Source: Thermoplasmatales archaeon UBA447 (lineage in GTDB: Archaea > Thermoplasmatota > Thermoplasmata > Thermoplasmatales > Thermoplasmataceae). Taken from it: DNA of 64,000 nucleotides. This document shows, one piece after another, positions 35,262 through 44,014 of this stretch. The stretch spans positions 1 to 64,000 of the forward strand of contig DARE01000053.1 of the NCBI GenBank assembly GCA_002503205.1. Reading direction: 5' to 3'. The position numbers and the translations under genes were made by a program. Numbering within the stretch: the first letter of the stretch is position 1; each line of letters begins with the position of its first letter. The notes below the pieces were generated by a model. It made no database searches. It saw only the letters and a list, made by a program, of their open reading frames with translations, and had not been told where the DNA came from.

Positions 35262-35864
35262 ATGGTAGGGGAACGTTTCAATTATTATATGAAATTAATT
35301 ATGAACTCTCCCCTTGCTGATCTGGCCCTCCTCAGCGAGCAGTTTGAAAACGATGGTTCAATATCTGAGGCAGAGGCACAGGAGCTTGAGAGGTTGGTGG
35401 AAAAACACCTCCTAATGGGAAACAGGGACAAAGTGAGGGTCGTAAACAGCAAGACTGGAAGTGAGGAATTTCCCAGGAGATACCACATTGATGATTTCGG
35501 AAACAGTTCAACATTCCTTGGAACAGAATCATACTTCGGGATCACGTGGATGGTGTATTCTCCAAAGCCCAATTTTCTGAATTCTCCTACAAAAAAATGG
35601 TACTATAACGAGAAGATCAGCGATATACTTAGCGAACTGCTTATTGATGTTGTGCCAGGCAAATTCAAGGATTATTTTCACTTCCCTCCCTGGATAATGG
35701 GGACAGTATATGCACCGGGAACTGTATTTATGCCAACCAACGAAATAATCTCCCTGGCTGTGACACGGTCGGTGATCCCTGACTGGGATTACCTTGTCTC
35801 AAAGGGAATACCAAAACAGCTTGTGGATCTGATAAGGACAGAAAATACGGGCCCTCCTCATTGA
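35262..35864 (+). CDS. Unknown 200-residue protein
   Basis: Not recognised. The ATG at 35262 is preceded by AGGT and an ATTATATAG element in the expected place; a TTG at 35247 opens the frame earlier. The middle segment FGITWMVYSPKPNFL and KDYFHFPPWIMG look like a compact alpha/beta domain with conserved-looking Trp and Pro, but no known motif is evident. Confidence 0.7.
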   Translation: MVGERFNYYMKLIMNSPLADLALLSEQFENDGSISEAEAQELERLVEKHLLMGNRDKVRVVNSKTGSEEFPRRYHIDDFGNSSTFLGTESYFGITWMVYSPKPNFLNSPTKKWYYNEKISDILSELLIDVVPGKFKDYFHFPPWIMGTVYAPGTVFMPTNEIISLAVTRSVIPDWDYLVSKGIPKQLVDLIRTENTGPPH

Positions 35865-35927
35865 TCCATTTTTATTTGATTAATAATTCAGCTTATAAGG
35901 GAAAAATGATGGATTCACCAGAGTGAA

Positions 35928-36749
35928 TCATCCGCCGTGTTTGAAGGCAGGATAAAGAAGCATTCCTCCGTCCACGACTAGAGTTGTTCCAGTTATATAG
36001 GACGCCATGTCACTTACCAGGAATGTGACTGCCTCTGCTATGTCTTTTGTCTCACCCATTCTTGGCATTGCGATTTTTGTGAGCAGGTCCCTGTAAGTGT
36101 CTGGGTTTCCCCAGACATCTTTGTTTATAGGAGTTTTGATGGCTCCAGGGGCTACAGATACTACTCTTATCCCAGATTCAGAAACCTCCTGTGCAAGGGT
36201 CTTTGTAAACATGGAAAGGCCTGCTTTGGCACTGCAATATGCAGTATATCCAGACCACGGAAGAAACTCATGAACAGAAGTTATGTTTATGATTACGCCG
36301 TGACCATTTTTCTTCATCCTTTTCACTGCTTCTCTTGAACAGTAGTAGGGGCCCATGAGATTTATCCCAATAACCCTGACCCAATCTTCTGGATTGTCTT
36401 CGCCGCAAAGCTGGCGTTTGCCGTCAATTCCGGCATTATTCACTAAAATATCCAAAGGGCCCAGTTTTTCATCAATGCTCTGAAATATGTTCTGAACGTC
36501 TGATTGGCTGGAAACATCCCCGCCAAAAACTGCAGCTTTCCCGCCATTGCTATTTATTTCGGCAGCAACCTGTTCTGCCTGTTGCTTTTCTGAATGGTAA
36601 TGTATTGCTACCGACGCACCGGTTCTTGCAAGATACTTGGCAATCTCCATCCCCAGTCCAGAGCTGGAGCCTGTAACCAGTGCTGTTTTTCCTTTCAGAT
36701 TTATGTTGACTCCAGTGCCGTAAGACACCTTATTCTTTTCGTCAGCCAT
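35928..36749 (-). CDS. SDR-family dehydrogenase (glucose 1-dehydrogenase type)
   Basis: Short-chain dehydrogenase of 273 residues. The cofactor motif TGSSSGLG is present, with NNAG, catalytic Ser in ITSVHEF, and YTAYCSAKAG. The end VVDGGMLLYPAFKHGG is typical of glucose 1-dehydrogenases. It lies divergent from KDG aldolase, so a role as aldose dehydrogenase in the non-phosphorylated Entner-Doudoroff route is likely; other SDR substrates remain possible. Confidence 0.85.
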   Translation of the reverse strand: MADEKNKVSYGTGVNINLKGKTALVTGSSSGLGMEIAKYLARTGASVAIHYHSEKQQAEQVAAEINSNGGKAAVFGGDVSSQSDVQNIFQSIDEKLGPLDILVNNAGIDGKRQLCGEDNPEDWVRVIGINLMGPYYCSREAVKRMKKNGHGVIINITSVHEFLPWSGYTAYCSAKAGLSMFTKTLAQEVSESGIRVVSVAPGAIKTPINKDVWGNPDTYRDLLTKIAMPRMGETKDIAEAVTFLVSDMASYITGTTLVVDGGMLLYPAFKHGG

Positions 36750-36926
36750 GAAAATCTATGGCACCATTCAAGATAAGTTTACCTCATGCTCCAGCACATT
36801 CTCGAACATCGTTCAAAATCAGAATACATGATTAACTCAAATCTAATCACGGAATACGGAGAATAGAGTGTGGTTGAATTGCTCAAAAAATGGCATTCAC
36901 AAAATGGAATTATGGTTATGATATTG

Positions 36927-36935
36927 TTTTATATC
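36927..36935 (+). promoter_or_regulatory. TATA element of the KDG aldolase gene
   Basis: TTTTATATC is centred 23 bases before ATG 36954, which fits a leaderless archaeal transcript. Confidence 0.5.
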
Positions 36936-36953
36936 TTGATCTGATGTGTAATT

Positions 36954-37838
36954 ATGAGATATGAGGGAATTATAACTCCAATGATAACACCATTCAAAAA
37001 AAATGGTGAAATAGACCTAGAGGCCACTGATCTTCTAATTGAAAAGATAAAGGGATACGGAAGCAGCGGCCTATTTCCATTAGGAAGTACTGGATTGTTT
37101 TCTTTTCTTCAGAAGGAGGAGAGAGACCGGTTCCTAAGGTACGTAATAGACAACGCTCATGGGCTTCCTGTTCTGGCTGGAGTTGGTTCATCATCTACAC
37201 AGGAGGCTATCAGCTATGGAAAGAAGGCCATGGATTTCGGTGCAACCGCTCTTGTCCTTATGCCTACGTATTACATAACACCAGGTCAGGAGGAGATCAA
37301 GGATCATTATTCTAGATTTTTTGAATCAATCAGTGGAGACACATTTGTTTATAACATCCCCCAGCTCACTCAGGCCTGGATACAGCCTGAAACTGCCGGA
37401 TCTTTAATGTCACAGCATTCTCAGATAATAGGGTTGAAGGAAAGTTCCGGTGACATGAGATATTTCTCAAAGCTTATGGCCCTCAAGGAGGGAGATTTCT
37501 CAATATTCCAGGGGCAGGACGATCTCCTGGTACCTTCAATGAGCCTTGGTGCAAGTGGTGGAGTATGTGGACTTACAAACTTCTCAGATGCAGTTGTAAG
37601 GGCTTACAGGGCATATAAAGATGGGTCTTATGAGAAGGCCATGGAAATTCAGCTGACTGAGGTGAATCCGATCATACATGCTCTCCAGAAGGCAACATTT
37701 CCGTCCCTGTATTATGACATGTTCTACAGGGTAAATGAAATAGAGGGCGGTTTCAGGACTCCCATGGTCAGGCCATCAAGAGATCTCTCTGAATTTGCTG
37801 AAAGGACAATTTCCCACGTGTCCTCTGAGAAAATATAA
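36954..37838 (+). CDS. 2-keto-3-deoxygluconate aldolase (DHDPS superfamily)
   Basis: Class I TIM-barrel lyase of 294 residues. The Schiff-base Lys162 is in GLKESSGD and Tyr133 in VYNIPQ. The motif GSTGL is that of KDG aldolases, whereas dihydrodipicolinate synthases read GTTGE. It therefore probably cleaves 2-keto-3-deoxygluconate to pyruvate and glyceraldehyde in the non-phosphorylated Entner-Doudoroff pathway of Thermoplasmatales. The divergent SDR and the aldehyde dehydrogenase at 29843 could supply neighbouring steps. Dihydrodipicolinate synthase is the alternative. Confidence 0.83.
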   Translation: MRYEGIITPMITPFKKNGEIDLEATDLLIEKIKGYGSSGLFPLGSTGLFSFLQKEERDRFLRYVIDNAHGLPVLAGVGSSSTQEAISYGKKAMDFGATALVLMPTYYITPGQEEIKDHYSRFFESISGDTFVYNIPQLTQAWIQPETAGSLMSQHSQIIGLKESSGDMRYFSKLMALKEGDFSIFQGQDDLLVPSMSLGASGGVCGLTNFSDAVVRAYRAYKDGSYEKAMEIQLTEVNPIIHALQKATFPSLYYDMFYRVNEIEGGFRTPMVRPSRDLSEFAERTISHVSSEKI

Positions 37839-37885
37839 ATAGGCTCTTGCCCTTAGGAAATGCCTTAAGTGAAGGAGGTTCCAAA

Positions 37886-38254
37886 ATGGATAAAAACAGT
37901 TATGTGAAATTTGAGACTCCCGAATCAGTAGAAAAGAAATTGTTGGATCTCGTAGAGAATTCTTTCAGAAGCGGAAAGATAAAGAAGGGGACCAATGAAG
38001 TAATAAAGTCTATTGAGAGAGGAGAGAGCAAGATAGTTGTAATAGCAGAGGACGTGTCCCCACCAGAAGTTGTGTATTATCTCCCAACACTGTGTGATGA
38101 CAGAAAAGTTCCCTATGCATATGTAAAGAAGAAGAGTGACCTTGGTGCCAAGGTCGGCATTGGTTCTGCTGCATCCATATCAGTTGTGGATTATGGCAAA
38201 AGTGAAGAGATTTACAAACAGATAATCTCTGAACTTTCGGAAGTAAAGAAATAA
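37886..38254 (+). CDS. rpl7ae: Ribosomal protein L7Ae
   Basis: Kink-turn RNA-binding protein of the large subunit, also part of box C/D and H/ACA particles. About 122 residues. The helix-strand pattern GTNEVIKSIERGESKIVVIAED, then PPEVVYYLPTLCDD, and DLGAKVGIGSAASISVVDYG is diagnostic. I start at ATG 37886, since GGAGGT sits 6 bases before it; a longer TTG-initiated frame from 37847 is not needed. First gene of the translation cluster. Confidence 0.97.
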   Translation: MDKNSYVKFETPESVEKKLLDLVENSFRSGKIKKGTNEVIKSIERGESKIVVIAEDVSPPEVVYYLPTLCDDRKVPYAYVKKKSDLGAKVGIGSAASISVVDYGKSEEIYKQIISELSEVKK

Positions 38255-38264
38255 GGTGTGACTG

Positions 38265-38474
38265 ATGGCTGAAGAAGCGACTCCCGCAGAAGTTGTAGAG
38301 CTTATGGGGAGAACCGGCATGAGTGGAGAGGCAACTACCGTGAAGGTAAGAGTGCTCTCAGGTAGGGACCAGGGAAGGATTATCGCCAGAAACGTAATGG
38401 GCCCGGTAAGGGTAGGCGATATTCTGATGCTCAGAGAAACAGCAAGAGAGGCAAGAAAACTTTCGATAAGGTGA
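38265..38474 (+). CDS. rps28e: Ribosomal protein S28e
   Basis: Small ribosomal subunit protein of 69 residues. The motif [22 protein letters not shown] and the ending [13 protein letters not shown] are diagnostic of archaeal/eukaryotic S28e. It follows L7Ae after 10 bases, in a cluster conserved across archaea. Confidence 0.98.
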   Translation: MAEEATPAEVVELMGRTGMSGEATTVKVRVLSGRDQGRIIARNVMGPVRVGDILMLRETAREARKLSIR

Positions 38475-38479
38475 GTTAA

Positions 38480-38692
38480 TTGGCAGTAAACAAGAATTGC
38501 CACTTCTGTGGCTCAATTATAGAACCTGGTACGGGCTTTCTCTTTGTAAGAAGAGACGGGGCCCTTCTCAATTTCTGTTCAAGAAAGTGCGAGAGGAATA
38601 TGATAGAGTTGGGGAGAGTGCCAAGAAAAACACGCTGGACTAATGAGTACCACAACCTGAAGTCAATGAAGAAACAGACTTCCAAGAACTAG
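38480..38692 (+). CDS. rpl24e: Ribosomal protein L24e
   Basis: Zinc-binding large-subunit protein of 70 residues. [13 protein letters not shown], then FCSRKCERN holds the four zinc cysteines, and the later RVPRKTRWT is typical. The start is TTG 38480, with AGGTGAG just upstream; the preceding gene ends 5 bases before it. Part of the conserved cluster with S28e and L7Ae. Confidence 0.97.
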   Translation: MAVNKNCHFCGSIIEPGTGFLFVRRDGALLNFCSRKCERNMIELGRVPRKTRWTNEYHNLKSMKKQTSKN

Positions 38693-38700
38693 GTGATCAA

Positions 38701-39147
38701 ATGGAGAAGACACTGGTACTCCTTAAACCCGATGCAGTAAAGAGGAGACTTTCGGGTGAAATTTTTTCTCGCTTTGAAAAGAAAGGACTTAAGATAGTTG
38801 GCCTGAAACTGATGCGCCTGACAAAGAGTCAGGCAGAAAAACATTACTCTGTTCACAAGGGGAAGCCATTTTTCAATGGCCTTGTTGAATACATCACATC
38901 CGGACCTATTGTTGCGGCCGTTCTGGAAGGCGAAAACAGCATTTCAATAACCAGAACATTGAGTGGTGCAACCGACGGCTCCAAAGCTGCGCCTGGCACA
39001 ATAAGGGGAGACTATTCAATGGGCATTGAAAAGAACATTATTCACGCATCAGATTCAAAGGAGTCTTTTGAACACGAATTCCCTATATTCTTCAGCAACG
39101 ATGAAATAATGGAATACAACTGTGGCGACGAGGAGAATATATTTTGA
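38701..39147 (+). CDS. ndk: Nucleoside diphosphate kinase
   Basis: Balances nucleoside triphosphate pools by ping-pong phosphate transfer. The 148-residue protein has the active-site His115 in KNIIHASDS, with the N-terminal [12 protein letters not shown] motif. Length matches archaeal Ndk. It lies between L24e and aIF5B in the conserved archaeal translation cluster. Confidence 0.97.
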   Translation: MEKTLVLLKPDAVKRRLSGEIFSRFEKKGLKIVGLKLMRLTKSQAEKHYSVHKGKPFFNGLVEYITSGPIVAAVLEGENSISITRTLSGATDGSKAAPGTIRGDYSMGIEKNIIHASDSKESFEHEFPIFFSNDEIMEYNCGDEENIF

Positions 39148-39153
39148 TTGAAA

Positions 39154-40902
39154 ATGTCAGCAGATACCCTGAGACAGCCCATTGTTTGCGTTTTAGGTCA
39201 CGTGGACCATGGAAAGACATCACTTCTTGACTCCATAAGAAGTACTTCAGTAGCCAAAAAGGAGGTAGGTGGCATCACCCAGAGAATAGGTGCCACTGAC
39301 ATAGATATTTCTGAAATCGAAAAAAGGGCAAATATCGCCGGGAAGAAATCCCCTTTCAAGATCCCTGGTCTCTTATTTATTGATACTCCCGGTCATGTGG
39401 CCTTCTCCAACATGAGGGCAAGAGGTGGGGCCCTGGCGGATATGGCCATCCTTGTGGTCGACATTAACGAAGGATTTAAACCTCAGACAATCGAATCCAT
39501 AAACATACTCAAAAAATTCAAGACCCCTTTCATAGTTGCTGCAAATAAGATTGATCTCATCCCATTCTTCAGGCCGGCCAAGAACAGCTCATTTGTAGAG
39601 GCAATGAAGGGTCAGAGGCAGGAATATACTGATGAGCTGGAAAAGAGGCTATATGACCTGGTCTATAAGTTCTATGAATATGGTCTGACCACAGAAAGGT
39701 ATGACAGAATAACCGATTTTGCAAAGACAGTCGCCATTGTGCCTGTCAGTGCTAAACTGGAGATCGGGATTCAGGATGTCCTGGTAATGCTGGCCGGTCT
39801 TTCACAAAGATACCTGGCACAGGATATCAGGTTCAAGGACACACTGGGGAGGGGCACCATCATTGAACTGAAAACTGAAGGTTCCATTGGAATCACCCTG
39901 GATACCGTTCTCTATCAGGGAAAACTGAGAAAGGGAGACACAATTGCGATAAATACAACTTCTGGGCCGGCACTTACAAGGGTGAAGGCTCTTCTTGTGA
40001 ATTCCAAGTCTAAATCTGGAAAAATTGTTGAGCGAAGTTCTGTGAGTTCAGCCGCAGGGATCCGAGTTCTCATATCAGACAAACTGGATGTGGTTTCAGG
40101 CTCCCCACTGATTGTTGTACAGGGGGACCCAGGGGAAGCATTTGAGGAAATTTCCAGAGAATCTTCAGTTAATATTAAACTGTCAGAGCATGGCCTGACT
40201 ATCAAGGCTGATGCCCTAGGTTCCCTGGAAGCACTTGCCTACGAATTGGTTGACAAAGGATTCAGCATAAGGTCAGCTTCAGTGGGAAGTATTACCAGAA
40301 GGGACGTTATTGACGTCTCGACGCTTAACGATCCACTGGACAGGCTGTTGGTGGGATTCAATGTCCAAATCACGCAGGACGCTAGAGATGAAAGTTTCTC
40401 CTCAGATATAGGCATATTATCCAGTGATGTGATCTATTCCCTGGTCGAGGAATCACTTGAATGGTACAAAAAGAGAAAAGACCAGTTGAACGAACAGAGA
40501 AAGCAGTCCACTTCAATTCCGGCTAAGATTATGATTATGCCTGAGTACATCTTCAGAACAACAAAACCTGTTATCGCGGGAGTCAAGATATTCTCCGGAA
40601 GGATAAAGGTAGGGGATACACTGATAAGATCAGATGGCCGATACGGAGGGACCATAAAGAGCATCAGGGACGGTGAGGTCTCAAAGCAGTTTGCAGACGC
40701 CCCTTCGGAGGTTGCAGTCTCAATAGAGGGTGTCACCCTCAACAGGCAGATAAACCCTTCAGAGCCCCTCTATGTGGACATTCCCGAGTCGGTTGTAAAA
40801 ATTCTCAGGGAAAACCGCCTTGATGATGAGACTATGGAAACACTTGAGGAGATTATTCGAATAAAGAGAAAGGAGAATATTTTCTGGGGTACCAGAACTT
40901 AA
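39154..40902 (+). CDS. infB: Translation initiation factor aIF5B
   Basis: GTPase that promotes ribosomal subunit joining; relative of IF2. About 582 residues. G1 is GHVDHGKTSL, G3 DTPGHVAF, G4 ANKIDLIP; domain II and the C-terminal binding domain follow. The ATG at 39154 is chosen over a TTG at 39148 adjoining the ndk stop. The stop codon overlaps the convergent exchanger gene by 4 bases. Confidence 0.97.
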   Translation: MSADTLRQPIVCVLGHVDHGKTSLLDSIRSTSVAKKEVGGITQRIGATDIDISEIEKRANIAGKKSPFKIPGLLFIDTPGHVAFSNMRARGGALADMAILVVDINEGFKPQTIESINILKKFKTPFIVAANKIDLIPFFRPAKNSSFVEAMKGQRQEYTDELEKRLYDLVYKFYEYGLTTERYDRITDFAKTVAIVPVSAKLEIGIQDVLVMLAGLSQRYLAQDIRFKDTLGRGTIIELKTEGSIGITLDTVLYQGKLRKGDTIAINTTSGPALTRVKALLVNSKSKSGKIVERSSVSSAAGIRVLISDKLDVVSGSPLIVVQGDPGEAFEEISRESSVNIKLSEHGLTIKADALGSLEALAYELVDKGFSIRSASVGSITRRDVIDVSTLNDPLDRLLVGFNVQITQDARDESFSSDIGILSSDVIYSLVEESLEWYKKRKDQLNEQRKQSTSIPAKIMIMPEYIFRTTKPVIAGVKIFSGRIKVGDTLIRSDGRYGGTIKSIRDGEVSKQFADAPSEVAVSIEGVTLNRQINPSEPLYVDIPESVVKILRENRLDDETMETLEEIIRIKRKENIFWGTRT

Positions 40903-41867
40903 TAAAGCAGGAATGCTGAAATAATCATCAGTGCACCGAGTATGAAACTGTAATATTTCCTTGATCTCACTGAAGAGAGAAAAATCAGCATAAAAGAAGC
41001 GGGAAGCATAAAGAGCATGGCCTGCAGCCCTGTATGAAAATATATTCTTGTAATTAACATTGAAATTGCAAGGAGAAAAGTCCCCTTGTAAATGGTTGAT
41101 CCTATCACCACTCCCATGGCAGCCTGGCCGTCAACTTTTCTTATGCTTGTAATGAACATGGTGATTTCAGGGAGTGAACCGGCGATGCCAGTTACAATAA
41201 ACCCTGAGGCAAATGAACTTATCCCAGAAATTGCAGATATACTATCAGTGTATATAACAAGGGCATTTGAGGAGAGTGCCAGCAGTAAAACTGAAAGGGC
41301 CATAACAGGAATGCTGAACCTCTGAATCTTTTCGTTCTCTGCCGGGGTATGCTGTGAATTGCCTGTCAATACATACAGAAGAAAGATCAGGATTAGAAAT
41401 GGGGCAAATATGAGCGTGTAATGTACAGGAAGAAACGCAAGTGGCAGTACAATGGCACTGGCAACAAGAACAAGCATTGCACCGACAGTTTGCTTCCTGG
41501 AAACTCCAGTCACAAACAGAGGAATTAATATTATAAGTATTGCAAGAGTTAGTATGTTTGATCCCTCTATTGTTCCAAAGCTTATTCCTCCAAAGCCTCT
41601 CAGTGAGGAATCCAGAACAACAGCTATTTCATCCAGGACGGCTCCAGTACCAAGAATAAACTTCCCCATGGAAGAGCTGCTTATGCGAAACCTTGACGAT
41701 AGGGACCTTGCCTCATCAACAAACACATCACTGGAAATTACAAGAGCAATTATGGAGACAGCATCAATAGAAATGATCTCAAAAACATTAGCAAGAGTCG
41801 TGAATAAAGAAAAATAAAAAAGGATTGCAGTGAGAATGAGAAGAGCAGGAAGACTTCTTCTCAACAT
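40899..41867 (-). CDS. CaCA-family cation exchanger
   Basis: Integral membrane protein of 322 residues with about ten helices. Two alpha-repeat motifs are visible: GAVLDEIAVVLDSSLRG then GTIEGSNI, and GIAGSLPEITMFITSIR then GVVIGSTIYKG. This internal duplication marks the Ca2+/cation antiporter superfamily. It is probably co-transcribed with speD (7-base gap) and has an AAGGTG before its ATG. Whether it moves Ca2+ or other ions cannot be told. Confidence 0.86.
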   Translation of the reverse strand: MLRRSLPALLILTAILFYFSLFTTLANVFEIISIDAVSIIALVISSDVFVDEARSLSSRFRISSSSMGKFILGTGAVLDEIAVVLDSSLRGFGGISFGTIEGSNILTLAILIILIPLFVTGVSRKQTVGAMLVLVASAIVLPLAFLPVHYTLIFAPFLILIFLLYVLTGNSQHTPAENEKIQRFSIPVMALSVLLLALSSNALVIYTDSISAISGISSFASGFIVTGIAGSLPEITMFITSIRKVDGQAAMGVVIGSTIYKGTFLLAISMLITRIYFHTGLQAMLFMLPASFMLIFLSSVRSRKYYSFILGALMIISAFLLY

Positions 41868-41874
41868 TGCACCT

Positions 41875-42273
41875 TTACTGTATTATAAGGTGCTCCGGCT
41901 TCTCCACCTTTACCTCTTCTGTTACAGAGGTTCCTCTTCTCAGCCTCTTACAATCTATTTTATCGGGACCCAGGTGTTCCACAAGGTAATCAAATGCTGT
42001 TTCTGCCCCTTTTGGATCACCACATGTGTAGACATCCAAGGTAACAAGCCCATACTCCGGCCAAGTATGAAATGACAGATGAGACTCTGCCAGTAAAACC
42101 ACTCCGCTTGCACCCGCTGGCTGGAACTGGTAATAATCGGACGATATTCTTGTCAAATTACCGGCCTTAACAGCATCCTCAATAATCGGATATATGTTGT
42201 CGGCCTTTGAAATTATGTCCGGATCCACGCCATATAGATCTGCCAAAATCTGAAACCCTACGGCCACTGCCAT
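41875..42273 (-). CDS. speD: S-adenosylmethionine decarboxylase proenzyme
   Basis: Autocatalytically cleaved pyruvoyl enzyme giving decarboxylated SAM for polyamine synthesis. About 132 residues from ATG 42273. The cleavage site is Glu63-Ser64 in LAESHLSFHTWPEYG, with His69 and Cys84 (VYTCGD), all required residues. The frame opens earlier at GTG 42291, but the family begins at this methionine. Polyamine synthesis from its product releases MTA, which the mtn genes at 13 kb recycle. Confidence 0.95.
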   Translation of the reverse strand: MAVAVGFQILADLYGVDPDIISKADNIYPIIEDAVKAGNLTRISSDYYQFQPAGASGVVLLAESHLSFHTWPEYGLVTLDVYTCGDPKGAETAFDYLVEHLGPDKIDCKRLRRGTSVTEEVKVEKPEHLIIQ

Positions 42274-42449
42274 CTTCCTCCATATTTGCACCTCAAAGTT
42301 GACAATCAGTCGTATTAAAATGTTGTATTTAAATATTTATTATTCCGATGAGTTTTTCTTTATATCTACGCACCTGAATAATTATGGAAAATTCAATTGT
42401 GCCATCTAAATATCTATATCAAAATATTAGTAATTATATATTTCTATAT

Positions 42450-43211
42450 CTACAAATATTTGATTTGCAGGTTAATTTCAGGGTATCTGGTCTCCATCTC
42501 CTTGATCAGGCTCAGTGCAAAATGAAACCTTCTGCTTGATATTACAAGTAAGACGTTCAGTCCCCTGGAAGCAGCCTCGAAACTGCCTTCCAGAGAGGCG
42601 AACTCAATCCTTGGATCATATCCTGCGGTTCTTACAAGATAGTACGCATGTTCTCCAGATACTGCTATTATGTGGTTTTTTTGTGATGCTTTTCCAATTT
42701 CCTCCATTAATGCACTTGATTTGCCTATTGAAGGGGAAACTGGTACCACAAGGATCATAACTTCCCCAATGTTGACCTCGATTTTTTCCTTGACCTGCCC
42801 TATTCCTACTATTTCCCCTTTCCTGGCATCCCATGCAGCAGTGCCTGAGTAAGGCCCATCAGTGGCAAGTGCATGAAGATACCCTCCCTCCATTCGAAGA
42901 AGTGCCCTGTCGTTTTTTGAAAAGTCATTATCAGCAATTGCCTCCCAGGTATTTACTGTGTCAAGCCTGCTGAGATTTGAAGAGACGAAATCGCGGAGAT
43001 TTGTTAGGTATGTCTCGACAAAAGCAAATCCATCCTTGGTGACATGCCCATTTTGATCAAGAAGTCCTCTCTTTTCCAGTTGTTTGATATTGTACTGCAC
43101 ACCCTGCAGGGTAATGCCCACCTCCCGGGAGATATCCGCCGGCCTATCCTCTCCCTGCAGGATACGGAGCATTATCATCAACTGGGTAAGAGTTCCCTGA
43201 TCGGGCACCAT
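42450..43211 (-). CDS. Winged-helix regulator with unknown C-terminal domain
   Basis: Protein of 253 residues. The first ~70 residues form a winged helix (ADISREVGITLQGVQYNIKQ, then LEKRGLLDQNGHVTKDGF). The C-terminal ~180 residues form an alpha/beta sensor-like domain without a recognised name. It is divergent from lipB with about 75 bases between starts, and upstream of speD on the same strand. It may control either. Confidence 0.78.
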   Translation of the reverse strand: MVPDQGTLTQLMIMLRILQGEDRPADISREVGITLQGVQYNIKQLEKRGLLDQNGHVTKDGFAFVETYLTNLRDFVSSNLSRLDTVNTWEAIADNDFSKNDRALLRMEGGYLHALATDGPYSGTAAWDARKGEIVGIGQVKEKIEVNIGEVMILVVPVSPSIGKSSALMEEIGKASQKNHIIAVSGEHAYYLVRTAGYDPRIEFASLEGSFEAASRGLNVLLVISSRRFHFALSLIKEMETRYPEINLQIKYL

Positions 43212-43285
43212 GGAAAGGCAATATGTGTTTTGATTATTAATTGTTCTTAAAAAATTTGAAATTACAGTACCACATTCCTTTGATT

Positions 43286-44014
43286 ATGGATAATGTTCCA
43301 GTGGTAAATTCTGGAAGAAGCGTTATCATTGACAACACTTCTTTTCTGTCTGAATATTTCTCAACCCTTGAAATTCAGAGACTTCTGAATGATAGACGAA
43401 ACAAAAGCCAAACTGGCGACATCATAATGATGCTTCAGCATCCTCCAACATTCACTACCGGGATACATGACAATCCGGAAGAATATCCCTATCTTGAGGA
43501 AAAGCCTATCCGGATCGAACGTGGAGGGTCAGTCACCTACCATGGCCCCGGCCAGCTCGTAATGTATTTTATCGTATCATTGAAAGAAAATGGGATAAAT
43601 GTTCTCCAGCTTATAGAGAGGATTCAATCATCCATGGCTGAGGCACTTCTAAGATATGGGAAAGGTTCAGAGGGCAGGCTGGGAAGGGAAACAGGTCTTT
43701 GGCTTTTAAACGGCAAAAAGATTGCATCCATCGGCCTGGCAGTTAAGGGTTTCTCCACTCTTCATGGATCCGCACTGAACGTAAGCAATGATATGGTTCC
43801 ATTTTCAAAGATAATGCCCTGCGGGTTCGACCATGATATAATGACAAGTCTGAGCCTAGAAAGTGAAACCGACATTGATTTCGAACATTTTGTTGAAATA
43901 CAGAAACAAATTTTAGCTGAAAAATTCAGGATAAATGATACAAAAAAATTTGGTAATGAGGGGGAATTCAGGAAATATCTGAGTGTGCAATTGTCTGAGA
44001 CTGCTCCCTCATAA
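43286..44014 (+). CDS. lipB: Octanoyltransferase LipB
   Basis: Transfers the octanoyl or lipoyl group onto lipoate-dependent enzymes such as 2-oxoacid dehydrogenase E2. About 242 residues from ATG 43286; a TTG at 43241 opens the frame earlier, but a TATA-like TTAAAAAAT about 30 bases upstream favours 43286. The motif RGGSVTYHGPGQ, the catalytic Lys145 in KKIASIGLAV and Cys179 in IMPCGFDHD are all present. LipA/LplA relatives would lack the cysteine. Its 3' end overlaps P5C dehydrogenase by 47 bases. Confidence 0.9.
   Translation: MDNVPVVNSGRSVIIDNTSFLSEYFSTLEIQRLLNDRRNKSQTGDIIMMLQHPPTFTTGIHDNPEEYPYLEEKPIRIERGGSVTYHGPGQLVMYFIVSLKENGINVLQLIERIQSSMAEALLRYGKGSEGRLGRETGLWLLNGKKIASIGLAVKGFSTLHGSALNVSNDMVPFSKIMPCGFDHDIMTSLSLESETDIDFEHFVEIQKQILAEKFRINDTKKFGNEGEFRKYLSVQLSETAPS

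Noticed and set aside
41452..41817. 121-residue frame antisense to the cation exchanger
   Set aside because: Antisense shadow of a hydrophobic membrane protein gene; no independent support.
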